From: an uncultured Rikenellaceae bacterium
GTDB taxonomy: Bacteria > Bacteroidota > Bacteroidia > Bacteroidales > Rikenellaceae
Reading direction: 5' to 3'
Length of the DNA: 64,000 nucleotides
Assembly (NCBI GenBank): GCA_944321925.1
Contig: CALUND010000004.1
Coordinates: 19,009 to 83,008 of the forward strand
This document shows, one piece after another, positions 18,775 to 27,332 of the stretch; position 1 is the first letter of the stretch; each line of letters opens with the position of its first letter. Both the position numbers and the translations under genes were made by a program. Below the pieces are notes generated by a model. The model made no database searches. It was given only the letters and a program-made list of their open reading frames with translations, and was not told the origin of the DNA.

Positions 18775-19224
18775 ATGGAAACGGACCGAAAGACGGATGA
18801 AAAATTCATGCGGGCGGCAATAAACGAGGCGGAATGTGCGTTAAAGAAGGGTGAAGTACCTATCGGAGCGGTGGTTGTGTGCGGTGGCGCGATTATTGGA
18901 CGAGGACACAATCTGGTGGAGACGCTGGCCGACGCGACGGCCCACGCCGAGATGCAGGCGATTACCGCTGCGGCATCGTCGCTCGGAGGTAAGTATCTTT
19001 CGGAATGCACGCTTTACGTGACGGTCGAACCGTGTGTCATGTGTGCGGGGGCCTCGGCCTGGAGTCAGGTGGGCCGCATCGTCTATGGGGCATCCGATCC
19101 GAAACGAGGCTATTCCCTTGTGAAAAGCAGCATCCTCCATCCGAAGACGACAGTGACCTCTGGCGTGTTGGCGCAGGAGTGCGGGGCGTTGATGAGTCGT
19201 TTTTTTGAAAAATTGCGCCGATGA
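18775..19224 (+). CDS. tadA: tRNA-specific adenosine deaminase
   Basis: 149 residues from the ATG at 18775; the open frame extends far upstream but that part is antisense to aspS. Zinc and catalytic residues are present: H57 and E59 in HAEM, and C87/C90 in PCVMC. Cytosine/adenosine deaminases of this length are usually TadA, which converts A34 to inosine in tRNA-Arg(ACG). Guanine deaminase is an alternative with the same motifs. It has a promoter of its own, and the TPR gene behind it also has one. Confidence 0.85.
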   Translation: METDRKTDEKFMRAAINEAECALKKGEVPIGAVVVCGGAIIGRGHNLVETLADATAHAEMQAITAAASSLGGKYLSECTLYVTVEPCVMCAGASAWSQVGRIVYGASDPKRGYSLVKSSILHPKTTVTSGVLAQECGALMSRFFEKLRR

Positions 19225-19225
19225 T

Positions 19226-19256
19226 TTTGCTCGGTGGTGAAAAAAACATAATTTTG
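19226..19256 (+). promoter_or_regulatory. Promoter for the TPR protein (TTTG, 19 bases, TAATTTTG)
   Basis: TTTG at 19226-19229 and TAATTTTG at 19249-19256, directly after the tadA stop. The leader is about 38 bases. Confidence 0.65.
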
Positions 19257-19299
19257 CCCTTTGTGAGATAAAAAATAACTTAAAACGAATAACGGGACT

Positions 19300-20271
19300 A
19301 TGAACAGAATGAAAATTGTTTTGGCATCCGCTGCGGCCTTGTTCGCTTTTTGCACGGTGTCGGCGCAGACGGTGAATGACGTAAATGCAAAGTATAACGA
19401 AGCAGTTGCTCTGATTCAAAGCAAGAAGGCTGCTGAGGCGATCGCTCCTTTGGAAGAGGCGATCAAAATGGGCGAAATGGTGGAAGGTGCCGAGATGACC
19501 CTTCAGAATGCAAAACAGGTACTCCCGAGTTGTTATTACAGCAAGGGCATTTCTGAAGTAAAAGCCGGTCAGATGGATGCAGCTCTCGCCGATTTCAATA
19601 AGGCGATCGAGACGGCTAAAGCGTATAACAATCCGAAGATCGCCCTTGCTGCCGGATCAGCCATTGCAAAAGTTTATACCGCACAGGCAGCCGATGCGTT
19701 CAACAACAAGAATTATGCACAGGCAGCCGAGATTTTTGCCAAGGGTTATGCGGCCAATCCGAACGATACGGAGCTGGCACTCAATCTGGCTATGAGTTAC
19801 TGCGAGATGGGCGATCTGGCCAAAGGTAATGAAGTTTACAAAAACATTATCGCTCTGAGCGACAAGCACAGCAAATATGCCGACGATGCTGCCACTGCCA
19901 AGGAGAAATTCATCTATTACAACATGCTGGATGCTGCCAAGAAGGCAGGAGAGCAGAATTACGAGGGGGCTGTTGCCGTGATCGATTCGATGGGTACGGT
20001 CGTTCCTCTCACTGCCGATGCCAACATGTTGCTGCTGCAGGCCTATACCAACATGAAGAATTACGACAAGGTGATCGAGATCGGTGAGGCTGCTGCTGCC
20101 ATGCAGACGACGCCCGAACAGCAATCCGATGCTTACTTCCTGCTGGGTGCCGCTTATCAGAACAAGGAGAACTATCCGGCTGCCATCGCAACTTACCAGA
20201 AGGTTACGGTTGGTGACAATGTCGCTACTGCAAAACAGCAGATCACGGCATTGAACGCGATCAAGAAATAG
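19300..20271 (+). CDS. Secreted tetratricopeptide-repeat protein
   Basis: 323 residues. A signal peptide (about residues 1-22, ending FCTVSAQ) shows export to the periplasm or outer membrane. The rest is helical repeats: EAVALIQSKKAAEAIAPLEE, DAALADFNKAIETAKAY, QAAEIFAKGYAANPNDTELA, AYQNKENYPAAIATYQKV, which are TPR units with the usual A-x3-G/A-x-Y spacing. Function unknown; such proteins often scaffold envelope complexes. Codon use shows a more uniform, A/T-ending style than its neighbours, consistent with high expression. Own promoter and a strong terminator indicate a single-gene transcript. Confidence 0.8.
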   Translation: MNRMKIVLASAAALFAFCTVSAQTVNDVNAKYNEAVALIQSKKAAEAIAPLEEAIKMGEMVEGAEMTLQNAKQVLPSCYYSKGISEVKAGQMDAALADFNKAIETAKAYNNPKIALAAGSAIAKVYTAQAADAFNNKNYAQAAEIFAKGYAANPNDTELALNLAMSYCEMGDLAKGNEVYKNIIALSDKHSKYADDAATAKEKFIYYNMLDAAKKAGEQNYEGAVAVIDSMGTVVPLTADANMLLLQAYTNMKNYDKVIEIGEAAAAMQTTPEQQSDAYFLLGAAYQNKENYPAAIATYQKVTVGDNVATAKQQITALNAIKK

Positions 20272-20291
20272 CGGAACGTTTTTTCTGCGAC

Positions 20292-20333
20292 AGAAGCTCC
20301 TTCCGATCGTCGGAAGGAGCTTCTCTGTTTTTG
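20292..20333 (+). terminator. Intrinsic terminator after the TPR gene
   Basis: A 15-base stem AGAAGCTCCTTCCGA (20292-20306) / TCGGAAGGAGCTTCT (20310-20324) with a 3-base loop, followed by CTGTTTTTG. Confidence 0.85.
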
Positions 20334-20368
20334 TAGGGGGAGAGGTTGAGGAAAATGCGTCGAATGAT

Positions 20369-20376
20369 TACCTTTG
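20369..20376 (+). promoter_or_regulatory. -7 promoter box (TACCTTTG) five bases from the U32 ATG
   Basis: TACCTTTG is followed by TTCCC and then ATGATG at 20382. If it is used, transcription would begin at or next to the start codon, giving a leaderless message. Confidence 0.5.
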
Positions 20377-20381
20377 TTCCC

Positions 20382-22217
20382 ATGATGGAGAGGCGAGACC
20401 GACACATAGAACTGCTTGCTCCGGCTCGCGATTTCGCGACGGGTCGGGATGCGGTCGACTTCGGGGCAGACGCCGTCTATATCGGAGGGCCGAAATTCGG
20501 GGCTCGTCGCGGGGCGGTCAATGCGACGGAGGAGATCGAGCGGCTGGTGCGTTATGCCCGGCCGTATGGCGTGCGTGTGTATGCTACGCTCAATACGATC
20601 CTTTATGATCGGGAGTTGGAGGAGGCGCGTCGGATCGCCCTCGACTTGATCGCTGCCGGGGTGAGTGCCCTCATCATTCAGGACTTTGCCTATCTCCGCA
20701 TGGATCTGCCTCCCGTGGAGCTCCATGCGTCGACTCAGATGCATAATATGTCGGTGGAGCAGGCAGTTTTTCTTTCTCGTTGTGGCTTTTCGCGGATTAT
20801 CCTGGAACGGGCTCTGACGCTCGAAGAGATTGCCCGTATCGCGCAGGCGACCGATGCCGAGATCGAGTGTTTTGTCCACGGGGCGATATGCGTCGGTTAC
20901 AGCGGTCGTTGCTTCCTGAGCCGAAGCATGAGCAGTCGCAGCGGGAATCGGGGAGCGTGCAGCCAGCCTTGCCGTCTCACCTACGATCTGACCGATGGCC
21001 GGGGCGGAGTCATTCGCTCGGGACTTCATCTCCTTTCGGTGCAGGACCTGAATCTTTCCGCGCACATTCCCGAATTGCTGGATGCAGGAGTCGATTCGTT
21101 CAAGATAGAGGGCCGGCTGAAAGATGCCGTCTATATTCGGAATGCGGTGGCCTGTTATCGTCGGGTGATTGATGAGGCTTTGGCGGAGCGTCCCGATTTG
21201 AAGCGGGCTTCGGCAGGACGGAGTCTCCCCGATTTCACCCCCGATCTGTCGCGGAGCTTCCAGCGTGGGGAGACTACGTTCTTTTTTCATGGACTCCGGA
21301 GCGGCGTTGCCTCGTTCGATACGCCCAAGTCGTTCGGTCGACGTGTCGGACGGGTGGCGCGTGTCGATCGTGAGGGTTTTGTCCTGGAGCCGGGTGGTGA
21401 ACGATTGGCGTCGGGAGACGGTATCTGTTTCTTTTCCGGGGGACGATTGGTCGGTACGGGGGTGAACCGTGTCGATGGCGATCGTGTTGTGCCGGCGTCG
21501 ATCGAAGGCATCGTGCGAGGCACCGATATCTATCGAAATTTCGATCGTCTGTTCGTGCGACAGGTGGAGCAGAGTCGTACGCGTCGCACGGTCGGCGTAC
21601 GGGTTACGGCGGATCGTTCGCGCGATCGGATTGTCGTGCGGTATGTCGACGAGGAGGGGCTCTCTTCGGAAGCGGAGTGGACAGGATGTTTCGAGGAGGC
21701 GGAGCAGTCGGACAAGGCGCGGGAGATGGCTCGTCAACAGTTGTCGCGGAGTGGCGATACGATCTTCCGGGTGGAAGAGGTGGCGTTGAAAGGGGTGGAT
21801 ATTTTTGTGCCGGTGGCGGTTTGGAATGAGTTGAGACGGACGGCGCTTGCCCGTCTGTATACGATCCGTTCGGAGAGGATTTTGCCGAGCCGTATTCGTC
21901 AGGAGGAATCTGTCGCATGGGGCAACAAGGAGTTGACCGCTTCGGATAATGTGACGAATCATCTTTCGGAGCGTTTTTGGCGCGATCATGGGGTGGTGCG
22001 GTTTGAGCGGGGACTCGATCTCGAAAAGTCGCTCCGGGGGCGTTGTGTGATGAGAAGTCGCTATTGCATTCGCCGTGAGATCGGTGCATGTTTGCGAGAA
22101 CATCCCCGGTTGCAGGGCGATCTCTATCTGGAGCGGGGTTCGGCCCGTTATCGGTTGGAGTTCGATTGTGCGAGGTGTGAGATGAAATTGATCGACGAAA
22201 AGATATGGAAGGATTGA
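20382..22217 (+). CDS. U32 peptidase-family protein (likely tRNA hydroxylation, TrhP/YegQ-like)
   Basis: 611 residues from the ATG at 20382. A start at 20346 is in frame but would precede the promoter box. The U32 signature is present: ECFVHGAICVGYSGRCFLS, then NRGACSQPCRLTY with the conserved cysteines. Long U32 proteins with a C-terminal extension (here about residues 400-611) are common in Bacteroidota. The E. coli relative TrhP is needed for 5-hydroxyuridine at tRNA position 34; older annotation as collagenase is doubtful. Its end overlaps the next methyltransferase gene by 13 bases, suggesting a joint role in RNA modification. Confidence 0.82.
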   Translation: MMERRDRHIELLAPARDFATGRDAVDFGADAVYIGGPKFGARRGAVNATEEIERLVRYARPYGVRVYATLNTILYDRELEEARRIALDLIAAGVSALIIQDFAYLRMDLPPVELHASTQMHNMSVEQAVFLSRCGFSRIILERALTLEEIARIAQATDAEIECFVHGAICVGYSGRCFLSRSMSSRSGNRGACSQPCRLTYDLTDGRGGVIRSGLHLLSVQDLNLSAHIPELLDAGVDSFKIEGRLKDAVYIRNAVACYRRVIDEALAERPDLKRASAGRSLPDFTPDLSRSFQRGETTFFFHGLRSGVASFDTPKSFGRRVGRVARVDREGFVLEPGGERLASGDGICFFSGGRLVGTGVNRVDGDRVVPASIEGIVRGTDIYRNFDRLFVRQVEQSRTRRTVGVRVTADRSRDRIVVRYVDEEGLSSEAEWTGCFEEAEQSDKAREMARQQLSRSGDTIFRVEEVALKGVDIFVPVAVWNELRRTALARLYTIRSERILPSRIRQEESVAWGNKELTASDNVTNHLSERFWRDHGVVRFERGLDLEKSLRGRCVMRSRYCIRREIGACLREHPRLQGDLYLERGSARYRLEFDCARCEMKLIDEKIWKD

Positions 22218-23095
22218 AATTGCTCGCTCCCGTTTGGGATGATTACGAGTTGATCGACAGCGGAGGTTTCGAGAAGTTGGAACGTTTCGGCTCTTACGTG
22301 ACCTGGAGACCCGAACCGCAGGCCGTTTGGGACAAGAGTCTTCCGACGGAGCGATGGGAGCGGCTGGCCGATGCGGTATTTCGGCGCGATTTGCGCAGTG
22401 AGGAGCGTGGCGAGTGGGTATGCCGACCGACCATGCCTTCGCGTTGGACCGTGCGTTATGTCTGTGGCGACATGCGGTTGCAGATGCGTTTGGGACTCAC
22501 TTCGTTCAAGCATGTGGGACTGTTTCCGGAACAGGCTGCGAACTGGAATTTCATTTATGATTGCGTGCGGAGACTGGATGCTGCGACGTCACGGCCCCAG
22601 GTGCTCAATCTGTTTGCCTATACGGGAGGTGCGACTCTGGCTGCGGCTGCGGCCGGGGCAGATGTTACGCATGTCGATTCGGTGAAGCAGGTTGTGAGCT
22701 GGGCGCGGGAAAACATGGAACTGAGCGGACTCAACGGGGTTCGTTGGATCGTGGACGATGCGTTGAAATTCGTTCGCCGGGAGGTCAAACGCGGCAAGCA
22801 TTACGACGGGATCATTCTCGATCCGCCAGCCTATGGTCGGGGCCCGCAGGGCGAGAAGTGGATCCTCGAGCAGCAGATCGGAGAGATGCTCGAAGCCTGT
22901 GCGGCGTTGTTGCAGCCGAGGGGCTCTTTCCTTGTGCTGAATCTCTATTCGATGGGACTCTCTTCGTTGCTCGCACGAACGGTCATTCATCAGAAATTCG
23001 GCGTTCCGTCGGCTGAGCAGTTCGGCGAGCTCTATTTTTCCGACCGTGCCGGGAAGAATCTACCGCTCGGCGTCTTTTACCGTTTCCTGCGCTGA
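22205..23095 (+). CDS. RlmI/RlmK-like class I SAM methyltransferase
   Basis: 296 residues. After an N-terminal domain (MEGLKLLAPVWDDYELIDSG) comes the Rossmann methyltransferase: LNLFAYTGGATLAAAAAGA (SAM motif I), HVDSVKQVVSWARENMELSG, and ILDPPAYGRGP with the catalytic-type DPPAYG motif. RlmI/RlmK family enzymes methylate 23S rRNA on C or G; this one lacks the usual PUA domain. It overlaps the U32 gene by 13 bases on the same strand. Its last 36 bases overlap the end of the convergent THUMP-like gene. Confidence 0.8.
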   Translation: MEGLKLLAPVWDDYELIDSGGFEKLERFGSYVTWRPEPQAVWDKSLPTERWERLADAVFRRDLRSEERGEWVCRPTMPSRWTVRYVCGDMRLQMRLGLTSFKHVGLFPEQAANWNFIYDCVRRLDAATSRPQVLNLFAYTGGATLAAAAAGADVTHVDSVKQVVSWARENMELSGLNGVRWIVDDALKFVRREVKRGKHYDGIILDPPAYGRGPQGEKWILEQQIGEMLEACAALLQPRGSFLVLNLYSMGLSSLLARTVIHQKFGVPSAEQFGELYFSDRAGKNLPLGVFYRFLR

Positions 23096-24262
23096 TGGCT
23101 CTTTCAGGACGATCTGCCAACTTTCCCCGTCGATGACGGTGAAGGCGATTTGTCGTCGGCCGCCCTCTTTCACGTGAAGTTGTGCAGCGAGTTGTGCGGA
23201 GGAGAGGGGAAAGTCGCGATGCAGAATGTCTATTCGACCGATATCGGCCGCTTTCAGCGCCCTGCGTAATCGTTTGGGATCGTACGGCTCCATGCGTTCG
23301 ATGGCCAACATGTGGCCCATAAAGTCTTTCGGAGGCTTTGCTGCGAACCCATATCCGTTTTCTGTGGTGAAACAGACCCCCAGATCGGCCAGATGACGGC
23401 GGACACACCGTATTTTTCGCAGGGCCACATCGGGAATGAGCAGCCAATCGTACCTTTCGGAAGGGAATTTTTCGGCGACGGGCTCCTCTGCATGAGCCGG
23501 GAAGGTGAGGGAGCCGATGCCGAGAGCAGTAGCTCGCAATCGGGGTGCAGACTCGTTGTCGCCCTGGGTCACCAACATCTCTTTGCATTCCCCGGCCAGC
23601 GAGACCGCCTCTACGAGACAGTCGGGTCCGAAGATGCGGAGCGCTTCGTCCGTATCGAAAAGCGGAGACAGTTTGACGACGAATCGGGAGGCGAGTTCCC
23701 GAATGCGGGGAAGCAGCGGGATCAGATCGGGCGAACAATCTTGCAGTCGGACCAATTTCCGGTTCTCTTCGCTGCGCCGGTCGGGATCGGCATAGATCAG
23801 ATCGACTTTGTCGTGCCATGCGGAGAGAAACTGCTCGGCGGAGGTCTCCACGACTTCGATGTTCGGTGCTCCGAGGCGACGGAAATTTTCCCGGGTGACG
23901 GCGGCCAGCATCGGGTCCCGTTCGAGGGCGACGACCCGTTTGAATTGCCGGGAGAGGTAGAGCGAGTCGACTCCCAATCCGCAGGTGAGGTCGATGCACA
24001 GCTCTCCGGAGAAGGCTTTGTGCGCGGCACAGGCTTCGCTGCTCGACTGCTCGAAGGCGCGGGCAGGCAGTATGCACCGGGCAGCGTAGTAGGACGGGAG
24101 TTTCGTGCGGGCACGTTCGAGGTATTTGACTTGCGAGGCGATGAGGGCGGCGTGGGGCAACCGTTTGTCGAGCGCGATTCGGACGGGGTCGTCGCCGAGT
24201 CGTTGTTCGATGGCGAGACGCACCTGTTCGTCGCAGAGCAGTTCGAATTCGGATCGGTTCAT
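23060..24262 (-). CDS. THUMP-like-domain SAM-dependent methyltransferase
   Basis: 400 residues from the ATG at 24262. The central methyltransferase core has LCIDLTCGLGVDSLYLSR (motif I), VVALERDPMLAAVTREN and DLIYADPDRR (motif IV-like). An all-alpha N-terminal domain and a C-terminal ferredoxin-like/THUMP-like part with QLHVKEGGRRQI surround it. I associate this three-part layout with Bacteroidota class I methyltransferases of the PG_1098 type; substrate is unknown, probably RNA. The start overlaps the comEC stop by 4 bases (ATGA). Confidence 0.78.
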   Translation of the reverse strand: MNRSEFELLCDEQVRLAIEQRLGDDPVRIALDKRLPHAALIASQVKYLERARTKLPSYYAARCILPARAFEQSSSEACAAHKAFSGELCIDLTCGLGVDSLYLSRQFKRVVALERDPMLAAVTRENFRRLGAPNIEVVETSAEQFLSAWHDKVDLIYADPDRRSEENRKLVRLQDCSPDLIPLLPRIRELASRFVVKLSPLFDTDEALRIFGPDCLVEAVSLAGECKEMLVTQGDNESAPRLRATALGIGSLTFPAHAEEPVAEKFPSERYDWLLIPDVALRKIRCVRRHLADLGVCFTTENGYGFAAKPPKDFMGHMLAIERMEPYDPKRLRRALKAADIGRIDILHRDFPLSSAQLAAQLHVKEGGRRQIAFTVIDGESWQIVLKEPSAQETVKDAER

Positions 24263-25764
24263 GCGCGTGGGAACGAGATGGGTGGCCTTCGGGTCGGGCG
24301 GGCGAGAAGCCACAGGGTGAGTAACAGATAGAGTGTGTAGATCGACCATACGGCGACCGTGGAGAGACGCAGATCGATGGCCGATTCGGGCAGGGCGGCG
24401 GTGAGTGTGACGATGCGGTTTTGCCATCCGACGCTCCAGCCGATCAGCGTACTGAACAGGGGCTTGAGAAACGGTAACGGCAGGATGAGCCAAAGAAGGG
24501 CTTCGATGACGGTCAGGTAGGCTGTCAGAACAACGGCCGGGTTGATGACGATGCCCAGGAGCGAGAAACGTCCGAACTGGTATGCGGCCAGCGGAGCGGT
24601 AGCCAGCGAGGCTACGATACCGATCAGCAGCGTTCCCCACAGCGCATTCAGCACGCGCCATCGGCACTCCAGGCGACTGTAAAGGGGCGGAAACCAGAGC
24701 AGGATGGCCGCCACGGCGAGAAAAGAGAGCTGAAAGCTGATGTCGTAGAGGTAGTTCGGGCGGATGGCGAGCATGATGATCGCCGTGCCGCACAGGATGT
24801 TGAGGCTGTTGCGTGCGGCGGATGTCGCCAGCGCGATCTGCAGGGCGGAGAACATGCATGCGGCCCGGATGACCGATGGCGATGCTCCGGCAAGAAACGT
24901 GTAGAACCAGATGGCAAGGATAGCCAGGATGTTTTTTGCAATGTGTCCGCGTCGTGCGGCAGGCAGCAACCAGAGCAGTCCGTTTATGAGCAGGAAAACC
25001 ATTCCCACGTGCAATCCGGAGACAGCGAGCAGGTGGGATGCTCCGGCGCGGGCGTAGGCCTCTTTCAGATCGGAGTCCATCGCTCTTTTTTCGCCCAGCG
25101 CCATGGCAGTCGCAACGGCGAGGTCGTCCGAAGAGAGCGAAAGTTCCGCCAGTCTGTTCGCGGCGGCATGTTGGAGCTTGCGGGCGAAGGTACCGATTGT
25201 CCTGGCCTCTCCGAGCGAGTGCACGATAGGGGTCTGCGGAGAGAGAAAGATGCGTCCCGTGTAGCCTCTTCGTTGCATGAGTCGCGCGTATCCGTTAGCA
25301 CTGTCGGCTACTGGACGGACCTTGGTCTCGCAGACCAGTCGCTCGCCGATTCGGAGCGGCAGCAGCGTGTCGAATGAGACGAGCAGCTTTTCACGGCTCT
25401 CTTTCCATACTCCGTTTTGTGTTTTCCAGTGTCCGATGACCGCATCCGTGGCTCCATATCCCGAGGTGCGGATCACCGGGACCGAACCGATCTCCATCTC
25501 CAATCGTACGGTCTCTTCGTGTGGAATTTCGCTTCGCGGGGCCATGAGGGTTGCATCGAGCGCACCGAAAAAGAAGAGTGCACCAGCCAGATAGAGTAGG
25601 GCGAGTTTGTGTGTCCGACCGAACCACGCCATGGTACCGCAGACGATCAGTCCGATCAGCCAGCTCCAGGCCGGGATCGACGACAGGTCGCTCGTGACGA
25701 TTCCGGCCATCAAGGGCGGAAGAGCTTTCAGCAGCGGGGCGGTCTCTATGCGGTAGGGGGACAT
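24259..25764 (-). CDS. comEC: ComEC/Rec2-family competence protein, without the metallo-beta-lactamase domain
   Basis: 501 residues from the ATG at 25764 (13 bases after the comM stop). There are hydrophobic helices at the N-terminus, a soluble DUF4131/OB-like segment, then the Competence domain with GASHLLAVSGLHVGM, the ComEC hallmark, and about ten membrane helices. It forms the inner-membrane channel for incoming single-stranded DNA. The C-terminal metallo-hydrolase domain present in long ComEC proteins is absent; the protein ends after the last helix (LLTLWLLARPTRR). It sits in a tight run comM-comEC-methyltransferase behind dnaB. Confidence 0.88.
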   Translation of the reverse strand: MSPYRIETAPLLKALPPLMAGIVTSDLSSIPAWSWLIGLIVCGTMAWFGRTHKLALLYLAGALFFFGALDATLMAPRSEIPHEETVRLEMEIGSVPVIRTSGYGATDAVIGHWKTQNGVWKESREKLLVSFDTLLPLRIGERLVCETKVRPVADSANGYARLMQRRGYTGRIFLSPQTPIVHSLGEARTIGTFARKLQHAAANRLAELSLSSDDLAVATAMALGEKRAMDSDLKEAYARAGASHLLAVSGLHVGMVFLLINGLLWLLPAARRGHIAKNILAILAIWFYTFLAGASPSVIRAACMFSALQIALATSAARNSLNILCGTAIIMLAIRPNYLYDISFQLSFLAVAAILLWFPPLYSRLECRWRVLNALWGTLLIGIVASLATAPLAAYQFGRFSLLGIVINPAVVLTAYLTVIEALLWLILPLPFLKPLFSTLIGWSVGWQNRIVTLTAALPESAIDLRLSTVAVWSIYTLYLLLTLWLLARPTRRPPISFPRA

Positions 25765-25777
25765 GGCGGAGGTGAGG

Positions 25778-27316
25778 TCATCGGCCCCAACTTTCGCGGT
25801 CGAGGTTGCGGTAGTTGATCGCTTCGGCAATGTGCCGGGCGGAGATGTTCGGTTCAGCGCTCAGGTCGGCGATGGTTCGGGCCACTTTGATGATCCGGTC
25901 GTAAGCGCGTGCGGAGAGACAGAGTCGTTCCATGGCTCTGTCGAGCAGAGCGGCGGCTTCGGAGGACAACGGACAGAACTGTCGGATCATGCGACTGTTC
26001 ATCATGGCGTTGGTGTGTATGCCTTCGATTTCGGCGAAACGTCTCCGTTGGATCTCTCGTGCCTGTATCACTCTTTCCCGGATGGTGCTGCTGCTCTCTC
26101 CGGGTGCGGTGTCGCGTAGTTCGGCGAGCGGAACGGGCGTCACTTCGATATGGAGGTCGATACGGTCGAGCAGTGGTCCGGAGATACGGTTGAGGTATCG
26201 GGCGACGGTCCCGGGCGAGCAGACGCACTCTTTGTCGGGATGGTTGTAGTAGCCGCACGGACAGGGATTCATCGAGGCTATGAGGGTGAAGTTGGCCGGG
26301 TATTCGACGCTGTAGCGGGCTCGGCTGACGGTGATCTTTTTGTCTTCGAGCGGTTGACGCAACACTTCGAGGACCGAACGGCCGAACTCCGGAAGCTCAT
26401 CGAGAAACAGAATGCCGTTGTGTGCGAGGGAGACCTCGCCGGGTTGCGGATTGGAGCCTCCTCCGATCAGGGCGACCTGCGAGGTGAGGTGGTGCGGAGC
26501 CCGGAAGGGCCGACGTACCATCAGTCCCTGTTCGCAGCCGATCTTGCCGGCTACGGAGTGTATCTTGGTGGTTTCCAACGCTTCTTCCAGGGCCATGGGC
26601 GGAAGGATGGAGGGCATGCGTTTAGCCAGCATGGTTTTTCCGGCTCCCGGTGGGCCGATCATCAGCACGTTGTGTCCTCCGGCGGCTGCGATTTCGAGGG
26701 CGCGTTTTACGTGTGCCTGTCCTTTTACGTCGCTGAAGTCTTCGGGAAACACCCCCTCTTGCTCTCGGAAAAGCGCAGTACGATCGATCTTCAGCGGTTC
26801 GATGCTGTACGTCCCGTTGAGGAAAGCGACCGTCTCTTTGAGTGTTTTTACACCGATCACCTCCACTCCTTCGACCACGGCGGCTTCGGCCGCATTGGCT
26901 GCGGGAAGGATCACCCCTTTGAATCCCTCCTGGTGGGCGCGAAGGGCGATCGGAAGAGCTCCTTTCACGGGTCGTATGGAGCCGTCGAGCGACAGCTCGC
27001 CCATGATTATGTAGTCGGCAAGCCGCTCTTCGGCGACCTGTTCCGAGGCTGCGAGAATCGCTACGGCGATCGGCAGGTCGAAGGCCGATCCCTCTTTGCG
27101 CATGTCGGCCGGAGCGAGGTTCACCACGAGCCGCTTGCCGGTCATTTTGAGGTCGCTGTTATTGAAGGCTGAGCGGATACGGTCCTGACTCTCTTTGATG
27201 GCATTGTCGGGAAGTCCGACCAGGAACATGCCGATTCCTTGGCTCAGACTCGCCTCCACCGTCACCTTCAGGGCGTCGATGCCGACCACACAGCTTGCAT
27301 AACATCGGACGAACAT
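25778..27316 (-). CDS. comM: YifB/ComM-family Mg-chelatase-like AAA+ ATPase
   Basis: 512 residues from the ATG at 27316 (MFVRCYASCVVGIDALKVTV). The N-terminal ChlI-like domain is followed by Walker A GPPGAGKTMLAKRMP, ILFLDELPEFGRSVLE (Walker B/sensor region) and the C-terminal Mg-chelatase domain, with a zinc-type CxCG/C pattern (NPCPCGYYNHPDKECVC). ComM is a hexameric branch-migration helicase that extends strand exchange during natural transformation. It is 16 bases after dnaB and 13 before comEC, which supports a DNA uptake and recombination unit. Confidence 0.9.
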   Translation of the reverse strand: MFVRCYASCVVGIDALKVTVEASLSQGIGMFLVGLPDNAIKESQDRIRSAFNNSDLKMTGKRLVVNLAPADMRKEGSAFDLPIAVAILAASEQVAEERLADYIIMGELSLDGSIRPVKGALPIALRAHQEGFKGVILPAANAAEAAVVEGVEVIGVKTLKETVAFLNGTYSIEPLKIDRTALFREQEGVFPEDFSDVKGQAHVKRALEIAAAGGHNVLMIGPPGAGKTMLAKRMPSILPPMALEEALETTKIHSVAGKIGCEQGLMVRRPFRAPHHLTSQVALIGGGSNPQPGEVSLAHNGILFLDELPEFGRSVLEVLRQPLEDKKITVSRARYSVEYPANFTLIASMNPCPCGYYNHPDKECVCSPGTVARYLNRISGPLLDRIDLHIEVTPVPLAELRDTAPGESSSTIRERVIQAREIQRRRFAEIEGIHTNAMMNSRMIRQFCPLSSEAAALLDRAMERLCLSARAYDRIIKVARTIADLSAEPNISARHIAEAINYRNLDRESWGR

Positions 27317-27332
27317 GGGAGAGAATGAGCTT

